Shown here piece by piece: positions 1-5,702 of a stretch of 10,009 nt of DNA; within the stretch, counting starts at the first letter, position 1, and each line of letters opens with the position of its first letter. A program made the translations under genes and the position numbers. Location: assembly GCA_011322575.1 (NCBI GenBank), contig DRMK01000160.1, positions 1-10,009 of the forward strand, read 5' to 3'. Below the pieces are notes generated by a model. The model was not told the origin of the DNA. It saw only the letters and a list, made by a program, of their open reading frames with translations, and did not search any database. Source of the stretch: Gammaproteobacteria bacterium (GTDB lineage Bacteria > Pseudomonadota > Gammaproteobacteria > Thiohalospirales > Thiohalospiraceae).

Positions 1-543
1 GAACGCTTTCCAGAGCGCCCCCTTGCCTATGCCCCTTTTGAAGAGCCATTGCCGCAGCTTGGATGGCTCTCCCCCGCTCTCCCTGTGAATGATATTACGG
101 CTCGTTTCCACATTCTCCCCGCTGATGGTTGAGTCGGTCATGATCTCGTACAGGATGTCGATGGCCAGCGCCGAGTATTTGCTGAAGATGTCTATGGTAT
201 ACACGGTAGTATCTGCCTCCGTAAAGGCGTTCCAGGTACCGCCATTCTCGGTAATCAGATCGTCCAGCTCCGACTCCGTATGTTTCGATGTGCCAGTAAA
301 TAGCAGATGTTCGAGGAAATGGGGGGTCTCCTTTTTCCCGCAGGGGAAATCCTCCGTCCCGACGCCAACCACCAGCCTCAGGGATACGTTGCGCACCTCC
401 CCGCGGGGCTTCATCACGATTCTGAAGCCGTTATCCAGCGTCACGTTATCCGTTTCATAGAAGGCGGGGTGGGTATATTCGCTGGCGGCAAGGATGGCCG
501 GCAGCAGTGCGAGCAGCAGGATCGAAAGCAGGGTTCTCGTCAT
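1..543 (-). CDS. M16 family zinc metallopeptidase (insulinase/pitrilysin type), partial
   Basis: This is the N-terminal 181 residues of a secreted or periplasmic zinc peptidase; the C-terminal part lies beyond the left window edge. Residues 1-20 form a signal peptide (Arg-4 followed by a Leu/Ile/Ala-rich core ending in LAA). The inverted zinc motif HFLEH is at residues 75-79: His-75 and His-79 would bind zinc and Glu-78 would be the catalytic base. Glu-155 in 'HRES' lies 76 residues after His-79, the family spacing for the third zinc ligand. The 'NAFTEADTTVY' stretch near residue 105 matches the conserved substrate-strand region of M16 subunits. The ATG at 543 is chosen because the signal peptide begins there; the ribosome binding site is weak. 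It is divergent from the FBPase gene. M16 proteins are often encoded as pairs of active and inactive subunits; this one carries the active-site residues. Motif reading is direct, and the substrate is unknown. Confidence 0.93.
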   Translation of the reverse strand, partial: MTRTLLSILLLALLPAILAASEYTHPAFYETDNVTLDNGFRIVMKPRGEVRNVSLRLVVGVGTEDFPCGKKETPHFLEHLLFTGTSKHTESELDDLITENGGTWNAFTEADTTVYTIDIFSKYSALAIDILYEIMTDSTISGENVETSRNIIHRESGGEPSKLRQWLFKRGIGKGALWKAF

Positions 544-913
544 GGTGGTCTGGCTACGGGCCAAGTTGGTTGGATTTGCGCGTATCTGGATCTCCTATCG
601 GTTCCAAAGGAGTGCGACTTGAATCCGGCTGCCGGGGCAATAATAGTGGTGCTCCCTTGAGTTGGTAGCAGTGAATCCCCATCTATTCAGTTACCGATGC
701 AATCGATGGCGAAGCGCTCAATCTAGCGGGTGTCGGAACAGTCGGCCGCGGGAAGCATCCCATGCGTCCCGGCCCGGTGTTGTGAACCCTGGCAAGGGCC
801 CGTACATTCCCTGCGGAACGCGTGGGGCTTTGCCATCTTGTCCTGGTCATACCGCTACACTTTTGCGGCATGCCCCCTTCCTGTTACGCCAGCCATGGCG
901 AGGAGGTGTTCAC
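544..913. other. Gene-free divergent intergenic region
   Basis: This 370-bp stretch separates the leftward M16 gene from the rightward FBPase gene and should hold both promoters. I see no convincing coding potential; the open frames here are low-quality extensions or shadows. A compact hairpin is visible at 749-771: two 10-nt arms (749-758 and 762-771, 9 of 10 paired) around a CCC loop. There is no T-run after it, so it is not a typical terminator. No tRNA or known riboswitch pattern was recognised. A weak promoter-like pair, TTGAAT at 619-624 and AATAAT at 639-644, has only a 14-nt spacer and is not called. Confidence 0.6.
901..906 (+). promoter_or_regulatory. Strong ribosome binding site of the FBPase gene
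   Basis: A perfect AGGAGG lies 7 nt before the ATG at 914. It decides the start: the same frame stays open upstream to an ATG at 662, but the extra 84 residues look like non-coding translation and family similarity begins exactly at 914. Confidence 0.85.
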
Positions 914-2014
914 ATGAAAATCACCCTGAGTGTCATAAAAGCCGACATCGGCTCCATCGGTGGGCACATCTGTCCATCCCGGCAGCTGCTCGACAGCGTG
1001 CGTGATCACATCAAGGAGAATGCCGGTGATCTAATCATCAATCACTACCTGAGCTTTACGGGAGACGATATCGCGATCCTCATGACCCATAGCCACGGAC
1101 CGGGTCACGATGAGATTCACAGGCTGGCTTGGGATGCCTTTCTGGCTGGAACCGAAACCGCCCGCACACAAGGGCTCTACGGGGCCGGTCAGGATCTGCT
1201 CAAGGACTCCTTTTCTGGCAACGTAAAGGGCATGGGCCCGGCAGTGGCGGAGTTCGAGTTTGAGGAACGACTCAATGAGCCCTTTCTGTTCTTCGCTGCC
1301 GACAAGACCGATCCAGGTGCCTATAATCTCCCTCTCTACCTTGCCTTTGCCGATCCCATGAATACGCCGGGGCTGATTCTTGCCCCGGGCATGTCGAAGG
1401 GTTTCCGTTTCGTGGTCATGGATGTTGGCCACACCGGAGGGGATCGCATCATCGAGCTGAACACCCCCGAAGATCTCTACGACCTGGCCACCCTGCTGCG
1501 GGATCCGGAACGCTATGTGATCGAGTCGGTCTGGTCCCGGGACACCGGTGAACAGGCGGTGGCCGCCTCCACCTCGCGGCTGCACAACATCGCAGGCAAA
1601 TACACCGGCAAGGATGACCCGGTGATGCTGGTGCGGGTGCAGAAAATGTTCCCTGCCACTGGAGAGATCCTGGCTCCCTATGCCATCGGTCATTTCGTCG
1701 CCGGTGGCATGCGCGGCTCACACCAGATGCCGCTGATGCCGGTGGGACTGAACTCCGGGATAAGCTACTTCGACGGCCCGCCGGTGGTCTCCTGTGCGGC
1801 GTTCGCCATGCATGAGGGCCGCCTCACCGAGGCGGTGGACGCCTTTGCTCATCCGTTCTGGGACAAGGTGCGTGACCGCGTGGCCGACAAGGCGATGGAG
1901 ATGCGCCGTCAGGGTTTCACTGGCGCGGCCATGCTTCCCATGGCGGAGCTGGAGTACACCGGCATCATGGAAAAACTGGAGGCGCTACAGTCCCGTTTTG
2001 TGGTTCGCGGCTAG
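914..2014 (+). CDS. Type V fructose-1,6-bisphosphate aldolase/phosphatase (FBPA/P)
   Basis: This 366-residue cytosolic enzyme belongs to the bifunctional family that condenses dihydroxyacetone phosphate and glyceraldehyde 3-phosphate and then removes the C1 phosphate, giving fructose 6-phosphate for gluconeogenesis or a Calvin-type cycle. It runs full length for the family. Visible signatures are 'SVIKADIGSIGGH' at residues 6-18 (metal-binding Asp-11, His-18), 'GDD' at 50-52, 'YGAGQDLLKDSFSGN' at 89-103, 'ADKTDPGAYNLPLY' at 129-142, 'GKYTGKDDPVM' at 228-238 and 'ELEYTG' at 345-350. By family knowledge Lys-233 would be the Schiff-base lysine and Tyr-230 its partner, with Asp-234/235 and Asp-51/52 binding magnesium; Tyr-348 matches the conserved C-terminal tyrosine. 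All key residues are present, so the enzyme should be active. The TAG stop overlaps a CTAG that borders an inserted palindromic element. The family is uncommon in proteobacteria, so transfer is plausible. Confidence 0.95.
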   Translation: MKITLSVIKADIGSIGGHICPSRQLLDSVRDHIKENAGDLIINHYLSFTGDDIAILMTHSHGPGHDEIHRLAWDAFLAGTETARTQGLYGAGQDLLKDSFSGNVKGMGPAVAEFEFEERLNEPFLFFAADKTDPGAYNLPLYLAFADPMNTPGLILAPGMSKGFRFVVMDVGHTGGDRIIELNTPEDLYDLATLLRDPERYVIESVWSRDTGEQAVAASTSRLHNIAGKYTGKDDPVMLVRVQKMFPATGEILAPYAIGHFVAGGMRGSHQMPLMPVGLNSGISYFDGPPVVSCAAFAMHEGRLTEAVDAFAHPFWDKVRDRVADKAMEMRRQGFTGAAMLPMAELEYTGIMEKLEALQSRFVVRG

Positions 2015-2175
2015 GGGGCGTTCTCAATTAACAAGACCGCACTGCCGGGCCTCTGTTTTTGTCCAGCAAGGCAGAACGAGCGCAGTGTGGTTGTTCCACA
2101 TAAGCGAGTGATAACGCCGCTGGGCGAAAACAGAGGCCCGGCAGTGCGGTCTTGTTAATTGAGAACGCCCCCTAG
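2011..2175. repeat. 157-bp palindromic MITE-like element flanked by CTAG
   Basis: Two perfect 49-nt inverted arms, 2011-2059 and 2127-2175, enclose a 67-nt centre that itself folds (TGTGG, loop TTGTT, CCACA near 2087-2101). CTAG at 2011-2014 and at 2172-2175 looks like a 4-bp target duplication, leaving an element of 157 bp (2015-2171) that starts GGGGCGTTCTC and ends with its complement. The centre carries CAAGGC at 2067 and AACGCC at 2113, a core shared with two other repeats in the window. No coding capacity or transposase is present. Removing the element and one CTAG copy restores an uninterrupted GGC-TAG end for the FBPase gene. The element may also act as a transcription-terminating hairpin. 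Confidence 0.85.
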
Positions 2176-2252
2176 CGGCTGGCTCTTCAGTATCGGGATC
2201 CTGGGCCGTTACTGAATCGTATGATACGGCCGATCGAATCCGGGGGGGAGCA

Positions 2253-3032
2253 ATGTTGCGCAAGCTGCTGTTTTTGTTGATCCGGCAACATTACATATCG
2301 CATTCGGGGTTTCAGGAGCAGGCTGGAACAAGGCGCAGCTTGCGGGCAATGGTTGCTCCGCCGGCAAAGGTTGCAACGCCGGTCCAGCCTGTTCCTGAAA
2401 CCCCTGACCATTTGATTTTGGAAGAGAGGCCGTCGTGTGCCGGTCTGCTGATGGCGTTGGTAAAACTTGCCGGAAGGGGACACCAGCGGCGTTTTGCCGT
2501 CTTGCAGCAGACCGGCATACCACGGCCGAATACGATATATATTGCTGTCGGGTCGATAAGCCTGCTGTGGGCCCTACTGACCAGCTCCGTCTGGGCAAAG
2601 GAGTACCAGCCCATCAACTATTTCGGGCTCAGCTACATGCAGCTGAACGGTGGCTCCAGCGCCGGGCCAGAGTATCGGCCCAATGGGGTATTGGCGCGGT
2701 TGGGGTTCATGACGGGCGATTTTTTTGGCCTGGAGTTGCAGAGCGGCCTTTCCCAAGGCAGCTCCGGCTTCGAGCTTAACAATGTGGCGGCGGCCTACAT
2801 ATATGCCGGTTTTCCCTACGATCGCTTGTGGCTGTTTACTCTGGCGGGGATGGCGCGCACCGATATAGACAGATCCGGAGCATCGGAGGTCTCGCAGAAT
2901 CTGTCGTTCGGATTCGGGATGCGCTGGCAAATGATGCCGCGCCTGGATCTGTCCCTGGAGTGGATGAACTACGGTGAACGACCCGCTTACTCGGTCGGTT
3001 CTTTCAATATCGGGTTCATCAGGCACTTCTGA
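2253..3032 (+). CDS. Small outer-membrane beta-barrel protein with disrupted N-terminus
   Basis: The C-terminal ~144 residues read as a compact outer-membrane beta-barrel of the OmpA/OmpX-like 'beta-barrel porin' type: alternating hydrophobic strands, many Gly and aromatic residues, and a terminal Phe (IRHF), as expected for BAM-dependent insertion. A signal-peptide core lies at residues 95-115 (IYIAVG...SSVWA), with cleavage probable before Lys-116. Such a core should be near residue 5-20, but here it is preceded by ~90 residues of low-quality sequence encoded by structured repeat DNA. The first residues, MLRKLLFLLI, look like a genuine signal-peptide start, preceded by a G-rich Shine-Dalgarno region at 2241-2250. 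I infer that a repeat landed in frame inside the signal-peptide codons. The start is therefore uncertain: 2253 (259 aa) or ATG 2451 (193 aa). The gene may be impaired. No specific function can be assigned; the barrel call is by composition and end motif. Confidence 0.7.
   Translation: MLRKLLFLLIRQHYISHSGFQEQAGTRRSLRAMVAPPAKVATPVQPVPETPDHLILEERPSCAGLLMALVKLAGRGHQRRFAVLQQTGIPRPNTIYIAVGSISLLWALLTSSVWAKEYQPINYFGLSYMQLNGGSSAGPEYRPNGVLARLGFMTGDFFGLELQSGLSQGSSGFELNNVAAAYIYAGFPYDRLWLFTLAGMARTDIDRSGASEVSQNLSFGFGMRWQMMPRLDLSLEWMNYGERPAYSVGSFNIGFIRHF
2279..2555. repeat. Composite three-stem repeat inside the barrel gene
   Basis: The stretch has a cloverleaf-like folding pattern. An imperfect outer stem pairs 2294-2308 with 2526-2540 (13 of 15) and may extend to about 2279 and 2555. 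Hairpin A pairs 2306-2327 with 2383-2404 (21 of 22). Hairpin B pairs 2428-2450 with 2505-2527 (21 of 23). Both hairpins are about 100 bp. Hairpin A contains CAAGGCGC at 2329 and AACGCC at 2375, the same core and 46-nt spacing as the element at 2015-2171. The reading frame of the barrel gene stays open throughout. Borders and any target duplication are unclear, so the outer limits are approximate. Confidence 0.6.
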
Positions 3033-3134
3033 CAGGGGGCACGGAATCCCCGAGCCCCGTTGCATACCGCCTCCCGAACGGCCCCGGCACGGCCATCATG
3101 TTCCCGGATGAGCAATCTGCCATAAAGACTACAG
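3033..3134. other. Convergent intergenic region without a clear terminator
   Basis: The barrel gene and the HU gene end toward each other across 102 bp. I see only a weak GGGGC/GCCCC pairing around 3036-3059 and no T-rich tail in either direction. Nothing else is recognisable. Confidence 0.4.
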
Positions 3135-3533
3135 CTAGACTTTCTCCTTCAGCTTCTTCAGGGGGGAGATCTTGATAACGTTGTGGGCTGGCTTGGCCTT
3201 GAACATCATCTCCTCGCCGGTGAAGGGATTGATCCCCTTGCGCGCCCGTCGCGCCGGTTTGCGCACTACGCGCAGCTTCATCAGTCCGGGGAGGGTAAAC
3301 ATACCCGCACCTCTCTTCTTGAGGTGGCCCTCGATGATCTCGTCCAGTGTATCGAATACCGCGGTAACATCTTTCTTGGCCAGACCGGTCCGCTCGGCAA
3401 TGGTGCGATGGAGAACCGCCTTGGTCATCGGCTCCGGGATGGCTTTTACCCTCTTTTTTGCGGGAGCTGCCTTGCCGGCAACTTTTGTTGCTGTGGCGTT
3501 CTTCTTATTGGTTGTTCTCTTTTTTGCTACCAT
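3135..3533 (-). CDS. HU-family DNA-binding protein with Lys/Ala-rich N-terminal tail
   Basis: This 132-residue nucleoid protein has two parts. Residues 1-35 are a basic, Lys/Ala/Thr-rich tail (MVAKKRTTNKK..., KAAPAKKRVKA) resembling histone H1-like or AlgP-type tails. Residues 36-132 form an HU/IHF fold: helical dimerisation half (MTKAVLHRTIAERTG..., EIIEGHLKKRG), then the DNA-binding arm 'RKGINPFTGEEMMFKAKPA' at residues 98-116 with Pro-103, the residue type that wedges DNA in HU, and a closing 'VIKISPLKKLKE'. It would bind and bend DNA as a dimer. I chose the ATG at 3533, not 3548: GGAGGAG lies 6 nt upstream of it and would otherwise be inside the coding region. The gene is transcribed leftward, and its upstream side is occupied by two palindromic repeats. 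Similar tailed HU proteins are known in other gammaproteobacteria. Confidence in family is high; specific role is unknown. Confidence 0.92.
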   Translation of the reverse strand: MVAKKRTTNKKNATATKVAGKAAPAKKRVKAIPEPMTKAVLHRTIAERTGLAKKDVTAVFDTLDEIIEGHLKKRGAGMFTLPGLMKLRVVRKPARRARKGINPFTGEEMMFKAKPAHNVIKISPLKKLKEKV

Positions 3534-3592
3534 TACGGTCTCCTCCATTCTCTGCTACAAGTTTTTGAAAGAATAATCACGACTCGCCCGCA

Positions 3593-3646
3593 CCAGTACT
3601 CTTCCAAGGTAATAAATCATGATTTATTACCTTGAAAGAGTACTAG
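3593..3646. repeat. 46-bp perfect-centre palindrome (back-to-back repeat ends)
   Basis: The arms 3595-3619 and 3620-3644 are reverse complements with one mismatch in 25 and no spacer. The element proper, TACTC...GAGTA, is 3597-3642 and is bordered by CCAG (3593-3596) and CTAG (3643-3646). Its 25-nt arm closely matches the terminal repeat of the neighbouring element at 3647-3908, so it looks like two ends of a related element with the interior lost. It sits about 60 bp upstream of the HU start, and is AT-rich at the centre (AATAAATCATGATTTATT). Confidence 0.8.
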
Positions 3647-3912
3647 TACTCCGTCAAGGTTATAAATTAGGGTTCAGTTGGTCTGTCAGCGTTCAGGGCA
3701 AGGCGCTCCTCGCAGCGAATGGCCGTCGCCCTTTGCAAGAGGAGCAACGCGGCCATGGACGCTGACAGACCAACCCTTCGGGCGTCCCTGTGGTGTTCCG
3801 CTGCGGCGTTGCAGTGCTTGACAAGGGAACAACCCTTGCCTGCGCACTGCGCCTTGCCGCGAAACACCACAGGGACGCTGAATCCTAATTTATAACCTTG
3901 ACGGAGTACTAG
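3643..3912. repeat. 262-bp three-stem MITE-like element flanked by CTAG
   Basis: Terminal inverted repeats 3645-3677 and 3878-3910 match at 32 of 33 positions. CTAG at 3643-3646 and 3909-3912 reads as a target duplication around a 262-bp element (3647-3908). The interior holds two hairpins: one closed by a perfect 14-bp stem (3678-3691 with 3760-3773) and one by a perfect 15-bp stem (3783-3797 with 3863-3877). A small hairpin CAAGGG/CCCTTG lies at 3822-3838. The first hairpin contains CAAGGCGC at 3699 and AACGCGGCC at 3746, the core shared with the other repeats. There is no transposase or credible ORF. The element fills most of the gap between HU and yjbQ and directly abuts the yjbQ leader. 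Confidence 0.85.
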
Positions 3913-3949
3913 GCCCAAAGGGCACTATTATTACAACATTGAGGTTACG

Positions 3950-4360
3950 ATGCCAGTAAACAGACAGCTTTGGATTCATACCGGCAAGCAGGGGCTGCAC
4001 GATATTACCTGCCGCGTGGCGGATGTGGTGGAGCAGAGTGGAGTGGAGGATGGTCTGTGCACGCTGTTCCTGCAGCACACCTCTGCCAGCCTGCTGATCC
4101 AGGAGAACGCCGATCCATCGGCACGCCTCGATCTGGAAAACTGGCTGAACCGGCTGGTGCGGGAAGATGATCCCATCTACACTCACACCCTAGAGGGGTC
4201 CGATGACATGCCGGCCCATATCAAGACCGCTCTTACCAGCGTCTCCCTCACCATCCCGATAACGGGCGGCAAGCTGGCGCTCGGAACCTGGCAAGGGATC
4301 TACCTTTGGGAGCACCGCCGGCGCGGCGGGCGACGCTCCGTGATCATGCACATCAGTTGA
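3950..4360 (+). CDS. yjbQ: YjbQ/UPF0047 family protein
   Basis: This 136-residue protein is the usual size of the YjbQ (UPF0047) family, small cytosolic beta-rich proteins that form trimers. Conserved motifs are 'LFLQHTSASLLIQENADP' at residues 39-56, 'GSDDMPAHIK' at 83-92 and 'LGTWQGIYLWEHR' at 111-123, with His-43, Asp-85/86 and His-122 among probable active-site or metal-site residues. Family members are annotated as secondary thiamine-phosphate synthases on the basis of weak activity in E. coli; the true physiological role is unsettled. GAGG at 3941-3944 is 5 nt before the ATG. The gene follows a CTAG-bordered repeat by only 37 nt, so its promoter must be very close or lie within the repeat. 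Its TGA overlaps the ATG of the next gene by one base, indicating a shared transcript. Confidence 0.93.
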   Translation: MPVNRQLWIHTGKQGLHDITCRVADVVEQSGVEDGLCTLFLQHTSASLLIQENADPSARLDLENWLNRLVREDDPIYTHTLEGSDDMPAHIKTALTSVSLTIPITGGKLALGTWQGIYLWEHRRRGGRRSVIMHIS

Positions 4361-5274
4361 TGTATCAGGCCATCGGCAGCGCGGCATTTCTGATAGTCAG
4401 CGGGGTGCTGTGGCGCCTGTTCCGGCCGCTTGGCAGCGATGCCGATCAGATGCGCTTGGCGCTGACCTCCCTGGTCTATGTGTTTCTGCTGCCGGCCCTG
4501 GTGCTACTGGTGCTGTGGCGCGCTCCGTTGGGGATGGACGCCGTGCGCCTGGCGCTCATCTCTGCCAGCTGCATTGTGGCCGGGCTGGTGCTCTCCTGGA
4601 TCTGGTTCCGCGGGCGGGGCGCCGCCGGCAGGACCCTGGGCACCGTGCTGCTCGCTGCAGGCTGGGGCAACTTTACCTATCTTGGGCTGCCGGTGCTGGA
4701 GGGCGCTCTTGGTCCTTGGGCACGCGCCGTGGCTATCCAGTTCGATCTGTTTGCCGCCACCCCCCTGCTGTTGAGTCTGGGGATCATCCTCGCCAGCAGG
4801 TACGGCACCAGGGAGGCGTCGGTCAGCGTGTTGCGGGAGCTGCTCAAGGTGCCGCCCATCTGGGCGGCGCTGGCCGGGGTAGTGCTCAATTACTTGCGGG
4901 TTCCGCTGGGGAGGTGGCTGGAGCAGCTGCTGGAGATGTTGGCGGCAGGCGTCGTGCCCCTGATGCTGTTCTCCACCGGCCTGGCGCTGCGCTGGGTTAC
5001 GGGCTGGCGGAAGCGTCTCGCCATCGTGCTGCCGGTGGTGACCATCCGCCTTTTGCTAGCGCCAAGCCTGGTACTGCTGCTGGCCATCGGGTTGGGGCTG
5101 GGTAAGGATCTGCGTACTGCGGTGGTCCTGGAAGCGGCGATGCCCAGCATGGTGCTCGGGCTGGTGATATGTGATCGCTTCGGGTTGGAGACCAGCCTGT
5201 ATGCTGAGATCGTGGTGATCTCCACAGCCATTGCCGCCTTGACACTGCCCTTCTGGTTTCTGCTGCTCTCCTGA
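4360..5274 (+). CDS. AEC-family (auxin efflux carrier-like) transporter
   Basis: This 304-residue protein is almost entirely hydrophobic, with about ten predicted membrane helices in two groups separated by a polar loop near the middle ('SRYGTREASVSVLRELLKVPP'-like region split over residues 146-168). Features of the AEC/bile-acid:sodium symporter superfamily include 'FLLPALVLLVLWR' early, 'GWGNFTYLGLPVLEG' in helix 4, 'PPIWAALAGVVLNYLRVP' at the start of the second half, 'VPLMLFSTGLAL' and 'AAMPSMVLGLVICDRFGL' near the end. Bacterial members export or exchange organic acids such as malate or malonate; the substrate here cannot be read from sequence. The ATG at 4360 shares its A with the yjbQ stop (TGATG), so translation is probably coupled. 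The frame remains open upstream to 4306, but that part is a shadow of yjbQ. Confidence 0.9.
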   Translation: MYQAIGSAAFLIVSGVLWRLFRPLGSDADQMRLALTSLVYVFLLPALVLLVLWRAPLGMDAVRLALISASCIVAGLVLSWIWFRGRGAAGRTLGTVLLAAGWGNFTYLGLPVLEGALGPWARAVAIQFDLFAATPLLLSLGIILASRYGTREASVSVLRELLKVPPIWAALAGVVLNYLRVPLGRWLEQLLEMLAAGVVPLMLFSTGLALRWVTGWRKRLAIVLPVVTIRLLLAPSLVLLLAIGLGLGKDLRTAVVLEAAMPSMVLGLVICDRFGLETSLYAEIVVISTAIAALTLPFWFLLLS

Positions 5275-5417
5275 ATGCGCACATTTGACAATCGTCAATG
5301 GCTTGGGCCATTGATCCAATAGCAAACGTCGCAGTCCCGGATGAAAAGTTCGGGCGTTGCACAACCGTTCTATATAATGACAACAGCATGTACGGCACAT
5401 GAGTTTCTGGAGGTGGT
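5275..5417 (+). promoter_or_regulatory. Intergenic region with hairpin and TATAAT box
   Basis: A perfect 8-bp stem (5295-5302 with 5307-5314, loop TTGG) follows the transporter stop by 20 bp; an alternative TTGAC/GTCAA pairing (5285-5289, 5294-5298) overlaps it. No T-run follows, so termination is uncertain. A consensus TATAAT at 5373-5378 lies 39 nt before the next ATG, but I find no good -35 hexamer at 16-18 nt spacing. The box probably drives the two-gene cassette that follows, possibly with an activator. Confidence 0.35.
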
Positions 5418-5702
5418 ATGACAACAGCGACGGCACGTATTCCGGTACTGGTGACCGAGGCGGAGAAGGCGCGCATAGTGGAGCGGGCCAGGGAAGCGGG
5501 AGTCTCCACCGCCGAATACATGAGAAGGGCCGCCAGATCCTTCTCCTCCGCCGGAAGCGGGGAAGAGGCGCTGGAGGCGGTGATGGAGCAGGTGGCGGAG
5601 TCCGCCGGGAGGGCGGAGCGGGCCATCGGGGAAACGCTGGATTTCGTATCCGCCTCCAACCGGCGCATTGCCGAGCTGGAGTCCTCCAGGGAGGTGGAGT
5701 GA
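5418..5702 (+). CDS. Ribbon-helix-helix-like small protein
   Basis: This 94-residue protein has an N-terminal half that looks like a ribbon-helix-helix DNA-binding fold: a short strand 'ARIPVLVT' (residues 6-13), helix 'EAEKARIVERAREAG' (14-28) and helix 'STAEYMRRAARSF' (30-42). The pattern is that of Arc/CopG- or MobC-type proteins. Residues 48-90 are a Glu/Ala-rich amphipathic helix (ALEAVMEQVAESAGRAERA...) that could mediate oligomerisation or contact a partner. GGAGGT at 5409-5414 serves as ribosome binding site. Its TGA overlaps the ATG of the next gene (TGATG), so the two are co-translated. No relaxase, toxin or phage gene is adjacent, so a mobilisation or toxin-antitoxin role has no support here. 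The fold is inferred from pattern only; function unknown. Confidence 0.75.
   Translation: MTTATARIPVLVTEAEKARIVERAREAGVSTAEYMRRAARSFSSAGSGEEALEAVMEQVAESAGRAERAIGETLDFVSASNRRIAELESSREVE

Noticed and set aside
619..644. Sigma-70 promoter in the divergent gap
   Set aside because: The hexamers are only partly matched and the best pairing has a 14-nt spacer.
662..913. 84-residue N-terminal extension of the FBPase frame
   Set aside because: No family similarity, poor coding character, and a strong AGGAGG precedes the ATG at 914.
544..913. Cobalamin-type or other riboswitch before FBPase
   Set aside because: Only one hairpin is evident and none of the conserved riboswitch core blocks could be lined up.
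1031..1693. Long minus-strand frame of 220 residues
   Set aside because: It is antisense to the conserved FBPase gene and has no recognisable domain.
2279..2555. Integron attC-type recombination site
   Set aside because: The hairpins lack the paired RYYYAAC/GTTRRRY core boxes at their ends, and no integrase or cassette array is present.
3667..3918. Minus-strand 83-residue open frame across the 262-bp element
   Set aside because: It spans the inverted repeats and hairpins and has no ribosome binding site or recognisable motif; it is a by-product of repeat DNA.
3898..3931. Outward hybrid promoter from the repeat end (TTGACG) to TATTAT driving yjbQ
   Set aside because: The spacer is 22 nt, too long for a normal sigma-70 promoter.
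5295..5314. Rho-independent terminator after the AEC gene
   Set aside because: The 8-bp stem is perfect, but no T-run follows it.
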